From assembly GCA_021432605.1 (NCBI GenBank), contig MU271145.1, positions 1,984,001 through 2,048,000 on the forward strand: 64,000 bases of DNA, read 5' to 3'. The stretch comes from Coniochaeta sp. PMI_546 (Eukaryota; Ascomycota; Sordariomycetes; Coniochaetales; Coniochaetaceae). Position 1 is the stretch's first letter; each line of letters begins with the position of its first letter. Positions 12,353 through 22,650 of the stretch are shown piece after piece. The translations under genes and the position numbers were made by a program. The notes beneath the pieces were generated by a model. The model was not told where the DNA came from. It saw nothing but the letters and a program-made list of their open reading frames with translations, and ran no database searches.

Positions 12353-12903
12353 TGCTAATCTTCACAATGTCTCGGCACATCTGGCCGGCTCTCTGTAACA
12401 CTTCTGAACTTACCGTTTTTTGGGAGGGACTTGTTTGGATTTTGAAGGTCCTTCATCATCGTTAAGAACATGTGGCATGGGGTGAGGCGTTACTTGTCTG
12501 TGTGTTTCGAGAGCGTACCGCTCGTCAGGGCTTGGATAATGAGCCAGACCTTCAAGGGTCTGTACTACCGCCAAGCTGAAGCGAGACGGCAGCGGAACGA
12601 AGAACTGGGGAGGCGTACGGGGAACGGTCACAGTAGGAACACAGAATCGCTGGGGTTGTGGACTTCGGACCCGGGATCGCGAAATTGGTTAGTGGTTAAT
12701 ATTAAGGAGAGCCTACCACTACCTGACCATTAATTATGAAATACTTACCATTACCCAAGCTCACGCTGACCTCATTTACTGTCTGTGTGCAATTTATCTT
12801 AGTCAGGGTGCTGCGTGCCATATCCCAGACTTACCCTCATATCCCATGGCATCCGGCCATCTGCGCTTTTGTTACTCACCTTTGTCATAGCATTGTCCTG
12901 TCC
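12353..12903. other. Convergent intergenic spacer
   Basis: This lies between the 3' ends of sur2 and the minus-strand cysteine-rich gene. No coding or RNA signal is seen. Confidence 0.5.
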
Positions 12904-13758
12904 TTACACGGTGAAGCCACTGCCGGAGGGGTGATCCGGAGAGTCACGATCGAAGTCATTCGAGAAAGTCAGCACCTCCTCCCAAGGACCGACGAAGAAG
13001 TATCTGTTGCCCATCTTCCGCCACACCTCCTTCCAGATGCTCGCGGCCTTGTCGGTAGAGCACTCAACATCCGACCGGCCGAACCAGCAGCCGTGGGAGA
13101 GGCAGACGTACCTTCCGTCAGAGAGCTGCGGCATCGCGAGCATGCAGAAGGGGCACTTACGCTTGCAGAACACCTCGGTGGTCGCCTCGGCGGGCACGCA
13201 CTGCGGGCAGGGGGCCATTATCTGCGCTATCGCGTGGGAGTCGTCCGGGAGGGGCAGGGTGTCGATGTCCCCCGGGAGGGCGAAGATGTGGGAGCTGAGG
13301 CAGCGCAGGAAGACGGCAACCTTGGGAAAGATGCGGTCCATGGGGAAGACGATGTCGGGTACCATCCCCCTGCCGGCTATCTGCAGGCGGCCGAGGGTCG
13401 AGTTGGCGTGAAGCTGGGCCTCGAAGTCGGCGTCTACGTCTACCTGCATCGCCTCGGTATCGAACCCGGAGGCGTCTTGGTTGAGGTCATGCGTTTGGAA
13501 GGCAGTGCCCTCCTCGAGAGCCTGCTCTTCGAGGGCCTGCTGCTCAGTTGCTTCCTGCTCGGCGGCTTTCCGCTGAAGGGCCTCCTGCTCTCGAGCTTTT
13601 TGCTCGGAGAAGTACTTCTCGCGGGCCTTTTGCGCGAGGAGATGTTGTTCGATAGCCTCCCTGCGAGCCTCCCGTTCGGCAGCCGCGAACTGTTCTTCAA
13701 GAGTCATATTGGTGTTTCTGGGCATTAAAGCCGTGCTGGAGCGGGTTGCACGCGCCAT
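12904..13758 (-). CDS. Cysteine-rich zinc-ribbon-like protein, long paralog
   Basis: Single exon, 284 aa, unknown function. Residues about 20-84 are a charged Glu/Gln/Ala/Lys-rich helix (coiled-coil-like, alternating KAREQEAL-type heptads). From residue 138 on comes a compact cysteine-rich domain. Candidate ligands are C153-x3-H157, C184-x2-C187, C202-x2-C205 and C219-x4-C224, with C198 extra. It ends in a conserved IWKEVWRKMGNRYFF element. The same C-x3-H, CPxC, CxxC, C-x4-CW order and the IW-x-(E/D)-VWR block recur in the divergent neighbour at 14318, so the two are paralogs. This predicts two structural zinc ions; that is inference. The start is strongly supported: CCACCATGG context and a TATA-like ATTATATC (minus strand) about 145 bp upstream. 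I cannot name the family. Confidence 0.82.
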   Translation of the reverse strand: MARATRSSTALMPRNTNMTLEEQFAAAEREARREAIEQHLLAQKAREKYFSEQKAREQEALQRKAAEQEATEQQALEEQALEEGTAFQTHDLNQDASGFDTEAMQVDVDADFEAQLHANSTLGRLQIAGRGMVPDIVFPMDRIFPKVAVFLRCLSSHIFALPGDIDTLPLPDDSHAIAQIMAPCPQCVPAEATTEVFCKRKCPFCMLAMPQLSDGRYVCLSHGCWFGRSDVECSTDKAASIWKEVWRKMGNRYFFVGPWEEVLTFSNDFDRDSPDHPSGSGFTV

Positions 13759-14317
13759 GGTGGTTTTGTTCCTGGGAACAGAGCGCAGGAGTGGATCTGA
13801 TGATGAGATGGCGTCTTTCGGACAGGAGAGGTGAGAAGGTAGAAGTTTGGATTGATGGACCAGGAGAGAAAGCGCATGGTCATGGAGGAGTGAAGCAGAT
13901 TATTATATCTTCGATGCGTCTCCTCAACAATGTCCCTTGCTTGCTATCCCTTATTGTCCTTCGCTGATGAGAACAAGGTGATCAATGTCATTGTACGATA
14001 TTTCATTGGAGAGCCTATGGGGGTGTTCAAGGGCTTTGTGCCAGCAGAAGGGATAATACAATGTAACAACGGAGGTTGTTCTCTCATGGTGCTCACAAGG
14101 AAGTCATTGTACATGTACAGCACAAAGGCAATGAGCATTGTCCTCGACACAGAGGAACAAGGAGGATGCTGGAGGTACAGAGCTGGATCGACTATATAAT
14201 TGACATGCCATTCTCGACACCTTCCTCAGTTTGACCTCTCGACATCATCCACTCAGGATTTCCTCACCACTACCAAACATCAACCAAAACCGACTCTCTC
14301 CCACAACCTCATCCAAC
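13759..14317. promoter_or_regulatory. Shared bidirectional promoter of the paralog pair
   Basis: This 559-bp spacer separates two divergent ATGs. Each side has its own TATA-like element: around 13902-13909 reading minus and TATATAAT at 14193-14200 reading plus, 145 and 125 bp from their start codons. Between them a 10-bp word, GTCATTGTAC, occurs twice in the same orientation (13987-13996 and 14103-14112), and the second copy runs into the palindrome GTACATGTAC. These are candidate shared regulatory sites. Confidence 0.6.
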
Positions 14318-14806
14318 ATGGAGTCTGGAGGCGCCAACAACATCCTCTTCCCCGTCCGGGTTCCCAAGGCCGCGGTCTTCTTCCGCTGCGAGAGCTCACA
14401 CGTTTTCAGCCTCACCGGCCTGCGCGGCGAGTCCCCCCAAGAGCACGAGCTCTGCTACATCTTCGGCCCCTGCCCCAAGTGCAAGCCTTCCAGCGTCCAC
14501 CCGCACGCAAGCGGGCCCCATCTCTGCGCTTTCTGTAATCGGCCGATGCGCCTGAACATAGATCGCACCTATTCCTGCCTTACTCCGTCTTGTTGGCTTT
14601 CGCACACTGTTGCCGAGACCGGGAGCGATGTCGCCGTGAAGATCTGGACTGATGTCTGGCGCGGCAAGAGCAACACCTTCTTCTACGGTACTGACACGCG
14701 GACTTCCCGTGTGTCTGAGGCTTTCAAGAGCATCACCGATGGAGACCTCGAGGCTGCTCAGACTCTGCTGGACATGAGCAAGGATCAGCCTGGGCAAGGT
14801 AAGTAA
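14318..14806 (+). CDS. Cysteine-rich zinc-ribbon-like protein, short paralog
   Basis: Single open exon, 162 aa. It lacks the helical N-terminal arm of its divergent neighbour and is essentially the zinc-ribbon-like domain. Ligand candidates are C24-x3-H28, C52-x2-C55, C70-x2-C73 and C87-x4-C92, followed by the conserved IWTDVWRGKSNTFFYG block and a short helical tail. The ATG at 14318 is preferred over an in-frame ATG at 14231 because the TATA element at 14193 would place the 5' end close to or after 14231. The frame ends with AAGGTAAGTAATAA, so a perfect splice donor (GTAAGT) overlaps the stop codon; an alternative spliced C-terminus is possible, but I found no clear next exon. Function unknown. 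Confidence 0.78.
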   Translation: MESGGANNILFPVRVPKAAVFFRCESSHVFSLTGLRGESPQEHELCYIFGPCPKCKPSSVHPHASGPHLCAFCNRPMRLNIDRTYSCLTPSCWLSHTVAETGSDVAVKIWTDVWRGKSNTFFYGTDTRTSRVSEAFKSITDGDLEAAQTLLDMSKDQPGQGK

Positions 14807-15070
14807 TAAATGATGCCAGCCTTGGATGGTAGAATCATGGAGGAAAGCAAGGTGAGTCGGGAATCATGGTGGAAGTACTGACATCCCACGGGTACTGCTC
14901 AGGAGAATGTGTGATTATCTGAGCCAGGGTATATGGTTTTGCGACAACAAGAAAATGAATTAAAACAGATAGTGGTAGTCTCTCCCTAAATGCAACCACA
15001 TCTACCAAACTTACCATCTTTTCCAGCGTGACTGACCTCCATCGTTTTCTTGCAAGCCGTGTGATAACAC

Positions 15071-16036
15071 TCATGACAGTCCCCTACCAAGAAATTCCAC
15101 AGCATCCAACGGCACCAGCGCCGGGAAGCCCTCAGCCGTGTTGCCCTCGTCAGAACCCGTAGTCTTCAACGCATCCACCAAGCCCCTAATCTCCTCAATC
15201 TGCTCGCCCAACCCAGGGTCCGTCACCTTGCCCAGCGTCTCCAGTCCCTCCCGCACAACCTCCATCTCCTCCGCGCTCAACGGCCTCCTCCTCTCCACCT
15301 CCAGGGCCCTCGCAGCCCCCGGCCGCCCCGTCCAGCCCCCATCCCGCCCCCGCTCGTTCCGATACGCCACCCCGTTGCCCCTCCTGACCACAACCACCGC
15401 GTCCGCGGCGTCGCTCTCGTCCACAAACCTCGCCGCCTCGGCCAGCCCCGCATAGCTGTCGTCGTGCACCTTCTTGGGCGTCAGCCGCAGCGGCAGCCGT
15501 CCGCTCCGCGCCTCGGGCAGGGCCAGGTGGAACCTGACCAGGATGCCGAGACGGCTCAGCGCCTCCGGCACGGCGAGCACGGCGACCGCCACGCGATACC
15601 CGGCCGCCCGGAAGAGGGCGGCGAGGGTGCAGAAGTCGTCCGGGTGGCGGCAGGCCGACTCGACCAGGGCGTCGAGGCGGCGCGAGGCGGCGAACTCGCA
15701 GGCCATGGTCAGCCACCTCCGGGCGTCGGTGCCGGTGGCTGCGCTGGCGAGGCCGGGTCGGGTGGCCAGGATCTCCGGGTAGGAGGGGTGGTAGGCCTTG
15801 TAGGTGTCGGCTATGAAGTGCGCCGGGGTGCGGTCCAGGGATCTCATGGCGTCGAGCAGGACGGGGGCGAGACGGGTCTTGCCGGCGCCTGTCTGGCCTA
15901 CTATGAGGACTGCTAGGGGCTGCTTGCCGTCGGTCTGGTGGTGCAGGTGGAGGACAGGGGTGAGTTCGGTGGGGACGATCTCTGTGTTGAAGATTTGTTG
16001 GGAGGACTCCAGGGAGAGAGTGTAGGAGGATGCCAT
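15071..16036 (-). CDS. Zeta-toxin-type P-loop kinase domain protein
   Basis: Single exon, 321 aa; the reading frame looks whole. It has a Walker A motif GQTGAGKT at residues 47-54 after a hydrophobic strand (LAVLIV). A further block, YHPSYPEI, sits about 30 residues downstream and resembles the YHP-x-Y-x-x-(I/L) signature of the zeta toxin Pfam family (PF06414). That family comprises nucleotide-dependent kinases, first known from bacterial toxin-antitoxin pairs but also common in filamentous fungi as stand-alone proteins. No antitoxin-like partner is adjacent. The C-terminal half is Ala/Arg/Glu-rich. The ATG at 16036 (AACCATGG context) is preferred to an in-frame ATG 17 codons upstream. The fungal role is unknown; base composition does not look foreign. 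Confidence 0.75.
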   Translation of the reverse strand: MASSYTLSLESSQQIFNTEIVPTELTPVLHLHHQTDGKQPLAVLIVGQTGAGKTRLAPVLLDAMRSLDRTPAHFIADTYKAYHPSYPEILATRPGLASAATGTDARRWLTMACEFAASRRLDALVESACRHPDDFCTLAALFRAAGYRVAVAVLAVPEALSRLGILVRFHLALPEARSGRLPLRLTPKKVHDDSYAGLAEAARFVDESDAADAVVVVRRGNGVAYRNERGRDGGWTGRPGAARALEVERRRPLSAEEMEVVREGLETLGKVTDPGLGEQIEEIRGLVDALKTTGSDEGNTAEGFPALVPLDAVEFLGRGLS

Positions 16037-17242
16037 GGTTACGAGGTATATAGTGTATTCAAAACGATAAATGCAATAGATATCCAAGAGGGATATTTGA
16101 CAACGGCAAGATAAGAAGTTGATGGTCGAGATGCAGAGTTATTCCCCGGTATCTCCAAGATCCCCAACGGGGATAAGCAAAGTTGTCAAACTCGAAGGAG
16201 GTTAAAGGAGCAAAGTCCATATATGGAATCCAATGTTTGGGGCGAGACGATGTCGTGGCCTTTCAGGTCTCTTGCGGACGAGCAACCAGAGTCTCAGCGC
16301 TTGCTGGACCCGCCCGAGATCAAATCAACAGCTGAATCTCAGTACAGAATCCAGACAGAAACAATGAAGAAGAGAAAAGCGAAGTTTGAAAGCAATGCCG
16401 AATGAGTGGGTGAGAGACAAGACCAAAACAGGAGAGTGAGCGGTTTAATCGCGTCGAGGGGGAGAAATGCTGAGTGGAAGCAAGCATAGCATAGCATCTT
16501 TGCTTTTTCGGATATTTTGGAGGTTCAGAGTCAACCTTATTTGTAGAACCAATGTTGGCCAAGTTTTGGAATGAAATGTAATAAGCTAACGTAAAACCGA
16601 ACTCTCACAATTACCTACCTTACATATTTCACCTATGGTTGATCATCTAGGCTCTCAATAGGTGCGTTGCTTGACCACTGGTGCTGCATTCTACGGCCAA
16701 GTCTAGACTGAGAGCAGGTTCTGAACTACGGCTTCATGTCCGCCACCGCCACAGGGTAACGATACCGGAATGGAATGTAACAGTGCTGGTGGGTATCGAT
16801 CACCTCGAGACCATCCATCTCAGTGTCATAGCTCTCTCTCAGCTCTTTCTCAGCCGCGCCATACGACGTGTGAAACCTGTCTAACTAAACCAATTTGGAC
16901 AGAGGACACAGAGGTGCAGCTCTGATCCAGCCTGTTCGCTCGCAGTCCCTCTCACAGTACTGTTGGAGCCCTATAGTGCGTGTTTCCGAGTGTTGCCTCT
17001 AACCTGTCGTCACATCATCGACGGAACACGGAAAGGTGAACAGCGGTGATACTGGGCCTTGTCTTCCAAACGCATCCTCGCTCTCAAATTCTGTGGACCT
17101 TAAGCTATTTAGTGACCACACGCTCCCAGTCCCATTCACCAGACCTTAAAATCAATGAGGATGATTTCATTTGTGAGCTCGCTTCGTGACGACCAAAATG
17201 TCTTTGGCTTAGCTATACCATCGACATCGCCGTCGATGACCA
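16037..17242. other. Intergenic region, nothing identified
   Basis: This covers about 1.2 kb upstream of the kinase-like gene and downstream of palB. Only short frames of under 80 codons occur. A TTACCTACCT word lies at 16611-16620. No RNA genes or repeats are seen. Confidence 0.45.
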
Positions 17243-19939
17243 TCAAGACTCCCTTGCCGCCTCCCACGCTCCGACAGAAACACCATTATCACTGAGCACC
17301 TCAACTACCACGGCATGTCCACCACCGCCCCCGGCCCTGCCTCCTCCTCCTCCACCACCGCCACCACCCATACTCTCAACGACAACCCACAGCCCGCCGC
17401 GCTCCCTCACCGTCTCAGGCTCGACATCCACCTCCTCCGTACGCAGACCCAGCGCCGCATCCGCGAACTCGCCTTCCGCGCGCGGGGCGACAGCCAGAAC
17501 CGTCCGGTGCGGGCCCCTGCCCCTGCCGAGTTCGAGGGACACCCGTATCGCGCAGGGGCCGGAGGACGACGGGTTGGCGGTGCAGCGGGCGAGGAGGGAG
17601 AGCCGCGTCAGTCTTGACACCTGTATCAGAGTCCTGTGTATGTTTGTGTTTCCACCGCTGCGGCTATCGTTGAGGATGAGCGGAGGGGTCTCGCGCCTTA
17701 GTCTGCCTGCCTCGGGTGTTGCGAGGGGTGTGATGGTGAGGGGTACGTCTGAGCCGATGCGCAGGACAAAGTTGGCTAGTTGGCCGGGAGTGAAGGTCGA
17801 TGCCGTGGCGATGTAGCTGCCGGGTTGCACCGGAGTTGAAGTAGGAGATTGGACATGGGCTGCGCCCCGGCGGTACTCGCTTGACGACATGAGAAGGTCG
17901 CGTCTTGATGGTTGGGAGATTGCCGGCGGAGATGATGAGGTGGAGCGGTAGACGACGCAGATGTGGATTGGGAGGTCGTGGTCATCTGTTGTCAGGAGCA
18001 GGGAGAGGCTGGTCGGGGAGGGGACGGTGATGGACCAGGATGGGTTGATGCGGTAGTCTGGACTGGCTGTGTTACCGCCTGCTGTTCGCCGGCTCCAGCA
18101 CCCGGAGAGGGATTGAGTGTGTGCATGGCATGAGTCGGAAGGCGCCACCGTGAGGGGAGAGAGAGAGAGGAAAGACAGAGTGAAGGAATATTTTGGTAGA
18201 GGGAGGTCGCTTTGGGCGAGCACTATTGTGTAAGAGGTGTTTGGGGAGGGACGGTCGAGCCGGAGCAGCGTATGGGGGCTGTCGACCAGAGGAGTGTGGT
18301 AGACAGGTGAGCGGTCGGGCAAGAGGACGCGGGTTCCTGGTGGGGACGTAGTGTATGCCTGCAACCCCATGAAGCCAACGCTTTGGGAGACGGGAGCAGT
18401 GGACGCAGCGGTGGTGGCACTTGGCATATTCGACTGGCCCGGATGGGTCTGATGGTGCCTGGACCCATCGCGGAGCATGTCGAGCTCCGCATCTTGCCAG
18501 TGCCGGCAGAGAAGGATCCAAATTGGGTCAGACGTCTGGGACCGAACGGTATACTGCGGATTGTGCGAGAGCGCAGAGGCGACCACCTTGGCCGGAATCT
18601 CCCAGGTGAAATGGTGATCTTGCCGGTGCGTGAACAGCGCCGGATTCCAGTTGAGGTAGAGAGAATCAAAATTCTGGACCACATCCTCAAAGGAGATCCA
18701 GAACATGCCCGTGATCTTGTCGGTAGCCTTGACGGATACGGAGGAGCCCACGCCTTTCCATACAACGCTGTTACGCCAGGGATTCTTCACAAGGAGGAGA
18801 CGGTCGCCGAGTTCCTCCTTGAGGTCCATAACAGCGTAGTCGTGCTCGCTCACCAGACCGAGCGCAGTTTCTTCTTCCGCAGACAGAGCAGGGGTCCCCA
18901 GAGTGGCCACGACGTTGCCCTTTTCATATGCTCTCCTCATCGTGGTCCAGGTTTGGTCGATATCGAACTCATCGTGGTGCAGGAATCGCTGTTCCGGTAT
19001 CCAGCCGGTCAAGACATACAGATCGGTCCCAGAGTTGCTTCCGGGAAAGTCATAGCCCCCACGAATCTTGAGGTAGGCCTTTTCCATCAGGGCCGGCCAG
19101 ATCAGACGTGCGTTTCGCCTGTCGACCACGAACAGTGTCCGAGAAGTGGACAATGACGACGGTAGTCTGTCGTCGATAACAACCTGGCGGAAACAGCCGT
19201 TGAAGTGCATCCGAAAGACGTATTTGCCGCTATTTGAGAGCTTAGGTCGGAACGTGTCGTGGTCGAAGGGATACATTAGTGACCCGAGCAGGGAGTCCTT
19301 CTTGGGACAAAGATGGCTCATTGCAGCGCTGAGACTGGCCACGACGGAACAGTCGGTGACCATGTCTTGAACGAGGTCGCAGTCGCTGCTGGCTCTCATC
19401 ATGTCATCCGAGAGTTTCTCAGTGTCGAGTTGGCCATTTGCATCAGGAAATAGTTCTAAGGGGCGCTTCCAGCCCGCGAAGAGTTCCTGCTGCGCGGGCG
19501 AGAATGTATAGGGGGACAGATCCACATATAGCTCCTCATCATCTTTCTTGGTAAACGCATCTGGCTCAGGAGGGTGGTCCCATGGGGGAAACAGCTTGCC
19601 ATGAACCCTAGACGCCCGCAAGATGATCGTCTTCTCCGCCGTTGTCAGTTCCCGGGTCGACCTTGGCCCAGGCGGATCGGGGTTGGCGGCGACTAGCTTG
19701 AGCCTCTCCGCTAGGGTGAGCAGCTCCTTGCACTTGCGACTGAGCCTGGCCCTGTCTTCTTTTGTCTTGGCCTTCTGCGCAGCCTGCATATACAGCTCAG
19801 CGGCCGTGATGGCATGCTTAAGGGCATCCTTGCCAATAGCCGCAGATGCGTTCCTTTCATGGTCCTGCTACATGTTAGGCTCCAAGACGGATGCTCGATA
19901 GGCTTGGGTACATCTACTTACCCTGGCTTTAGCCTCCAT
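17243..19939 (-). CDS. palB: Calpain-like cysteine protease PalB/Rim13
   Basis: Exons are 19939-19922 (only 18 nt, MEAKAR) and 19864-17243, with a 57-nt intron (GTAAGT, CCTAACATG branch, CAG). The product is 879 aa. PalB is the protease of the ambient-pH pathway that processes the PacC/Rim101 transcription factor at ESCRT-III-decorated membranes. In order, the protein has an N-terminal MIT-type helical region (about residues 1-75, KHAITAAELYMQAA then RLSRKCKELLTLAERL). Next is the calpain protease core with catalytic Cys about 178 (VTDCSVVASL), His about 347 (SEHDYAVMD) and Asn about 367 (LVKNPWR). C-terminal beta-rich PBH/domain-III-like modules follow. Near the end is a glycine run (ten Gly, then Arg-Ala and five more Gly) unlike the rest. 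Length fits fungal PalB proteins. Confidence 0.93.
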
Positions 19940-21020
19940 GATGGCAAACGCGCACTATGACACAAAACGAATGATGCGAACGATGCGACATAATCCCGTA
20001 CGCTGTCTGTTCCTAACAGTTATGACGATTGCAGATATTCATATACTAGCACATAGCGATGTATGAGATGGACGCTAGTCTACATGGTGGGCGTCGCAAC
20101 AAAAACAACTGGAGGTTGAGGTTGTACGGTAAGGTAAGTACTATGGAGGGCACGTCGAGATAAGACTTTCAGCCGCTAGGAAAGCTCACTCAGGGCCCTC
20201 AGTGTCATGCGATCCAGTGGAGTAGAGCGATGGACTCGCAGCCAGAGAGAGGGCCACGACTCTTCGTGGTTCATGCAACACGTTTTACCAATGCAGTTTG
20301 GGATCTGCGTGGCCATGGCATCACAATATTCAATTGTATGATATCCCAGTGTCTTTTGAGTGGAAGTGATCTGGATTTGGCAGGATACCCAGCTGGGATT
20401 GTCGCTGTCTAGAAAGTGGTTCTCCCTCTTCAAACAACGCTCTATGTGAGCTTCAATGTGTGGCGCCTTCAAATGGCAAGGCTCCTCAAGAGCCGCGTCA
20501 AGAGGTAAAGCAGAATTTAACACAGAATCCGCAATGCCTTTGACTTTTCATATGCTTTCCCGAAGTCTAATGAACTCTTTACTTCAGCTGAAGAGTCTTG
20601 GCAGAAGTTAAGGTACAACCGCCTTTTCATCGTCGGTTATATCACTTTGATGGCGTTATGGTACGTACCTACCTTTAGGTACCCTGTCTCTGGGCGAAGG
20701 CGGGGCACACACGCCGGCCGGCCGTTAAAAGAGGCGACTGTGGAAAGCCGAGGTTGACCGGTTATCGTCATCACGGGCTCAATTGCCCACCGTCAACATT
20801 TCCGTAGTGCCGTAACCTGTACATAGCTATACGCTTCTTCCTACTGCATAGTAGTTTAGTCCTTTGGTTTGTGTTTCTGATACAGTCAGCCTTTTTTCTC
20901 AATCGGTTCATAGAAAGCAGGTGTACGCGAGAGTATTACCCATTGACACCAGATGCAACGATAAGGACTTATCACCACGACTGCGATCCCGTCCTCACCT
21001 CTTTTCTCTTCCAGCCCGCA
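19940..21020. other. Divergent promoter region between palB and the peroxisomal carrier
   Basis: About 1.1 kb with no supported gene. A 115-codon minus-strand frame at 20176-20523 has no early ATG and no recognisable motif. A TACCT-rich patch (GTACGTACCTACCTTTAGG) lies at about 20661-20680. The last 150 bases are pyrimidine-rich, as expected for a leader. Confidence 0.45.
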
Positions 21021-22198
21021 ATGGCTGTCCAGTCCAAGCCAGCTCCTATCGGGCCATGGGGTCGTGCTACTGCCGGTGCCGCAGGTGCCGTGCTCGCCAA
21101 CGCTCTCGTGTATCCCCTCGACCTGTAGGTGACTCCTAGCCGCGCCCGTATCGTCCGTCCCTTGTGCCTCTACTGACATCTTTTGCCTGTGCCGCAGAGT
21201 CAAGACGAAGCTCCAAGTACAAGTTAAAGCCAAAGCACCCACTTTCGCAGAAGTCGTAAAAGAAGGGGAGGATGCGACTGGAGCCGAAGAAACACACTAC
21301 AACGGAACAGTGGACGCCATCAAGAAGATTGTCTCGGCGGAAGGATTTCTGGGATTATACGCCGGCATCAACGGCTCCCTACTTGGAGTGGCATCGACCA
21401 ACTTTGCCTACTTCTACTGGTACTCTGTTGTCCGCACGACATACCTCCGCTATGCCAAGAACAGCGCTCAGCCGTCCACCGCCATCGAACTCTCCCTCGG
21501 CGCCGTTGCCGGTGCTCTGGCCCAGCTATTCACCATCCCAGTAGCTGTCATCACAACACGACAGCAAACTCAGACAAAAGACAAGAGGAAAGGCATGATT
21601 GACACAGCGAGGGAAGTAATCGAGGGCGAAGACGGTGTCTTTGGTCTCTGGAGGGGGCTGAAGGCGAGTCTGGTGCTGGTCGTCAACCCGGCCATCACAT
21701 ACGGCGCATACGAGCGACTAAAGCAGACCCTGTTTCCCGGCAAGACCAGCCTGAAGCCATGGGAGGCATTTGCTCTGGGCGCCATGTCGAAGGCATTGGC
21801 CACCATCGTGACCCAGCCTCTCATCGTGGCCAAGGTCGGCCTGCAGTCCCGACCGCCTCCAGCGAGGAACGGCAAGCCGTTCAAGAGCTTCGTTGAGGTG
21901 ATGCAATTCATCATCGAGAACGAGGGCGTGCTCAGCTTGTTCAAGGGCATCGGGCCGCAGATCATGAAGGGATTGATGGTTCAGGGTATACTTATGATGA
22001 CCAAGGAACGGTGAGTGACCTCTAGCTCCCCATGCCCTTTTGAACGTAACCGAGGCTAAGAACCATTGCTGCAGGGTTGAGTTGTTTTATGTCCTTTTCG
22101 TCCGCTACCTGAAGAAGCTGAGGTCGCAGCAGCTGCAAAAGGCTGCTGATTTGGCAGCATCAAAGGCCAAGGTAGCCATTCCTGTCACAGTCAAGTGA
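21021..22198 (+). CDS. ant1: Peroxisomal adenine nucleotide carrier (Ant1/PMP47 type)
   Basis: Three exons, 21021-21124, 21198-22010 and 22075-22198, with introns of 73 and 64 nt, give 346 aa. It is a mitochondrial-carrier-superfamily protein with three repeats of about 100 residues. Each has a version of the signature: YPLDLVKTK (split by intron 1), IPVAVITTR and QPLIVAKVG. The FAYFYWYSVVR segment and the overall pattern match the PMP47/Ant1 branch, which exchanges ATP for AMP across the peroxisomal membrane to support fatty-acid activation. It is not the mitochondrial ADP/ATP carrier, as there is no RRRMMM motif. The C-terminus is lysine/alanine-rich without a PTS1, as expected for a membrane protein sorted by Pex19. 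The ATG (CGCAATGG) is the first after the leader. Confidence 0.9.
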
Positions 22199-22650
22199 CG
22201 AACTGTATATTATACGGAGTTCGCGTGCGGTCTGGCTTGCTTAGGTTTGGTGCACCGATATTTTCCAGGTTGATAGTCGTCATTTAGAGCCCAAGTGAAT
22301 ATAGAAACAACGTGTACGTACAAATATAGTTCGAGTAAACTCAAATGATTTGCATGAATCTAGAAGACCAAGGGCAATGCTTCTCAGGTCTCATCGTCAA
22401 TCGAATCTGTGGAACTTCTAGGTTGCTCATGACCAGCCTTATCGATAAGAAACAGAGGCAGGGGGCAACGCGCTGGTTGAGGCTTGAAAGGCTCAGGTTG
22501 TGGCTGAAGGAGCACTAGCCACACTAAACACCCAATTAGGGCAGAATTTCTCAACGCACAAAAAACTACAACTCCACTGAACTTCCTCCCGTCACTTCAG
22601 CAGCTAGGATACCTTTGACCTTCCTCGTCCGCAATCAGGAAACCGTCAAA
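22199..22650. other. Intergenic spacer with eL29 promoter
   Basis: No coding signal. It is pyrimidine-rich just upstream of the ribosomal protein gene (about 22560-22625). Confidence 0.5.

Noticed and set aside
15195-15716. Arg/Gly-rich minus-strand frame inside the zeta-toxin-type gene
   Set aside because: Off-frame reading of GC-rich codons; the P-loop and YHP blocks are in the other frame.
20176-20523. 115-codon minus-strand frame upstream of the peroxisomal carrier
   Set aside because: Begins with a non-ATG codon, no motif and no promoter signal.
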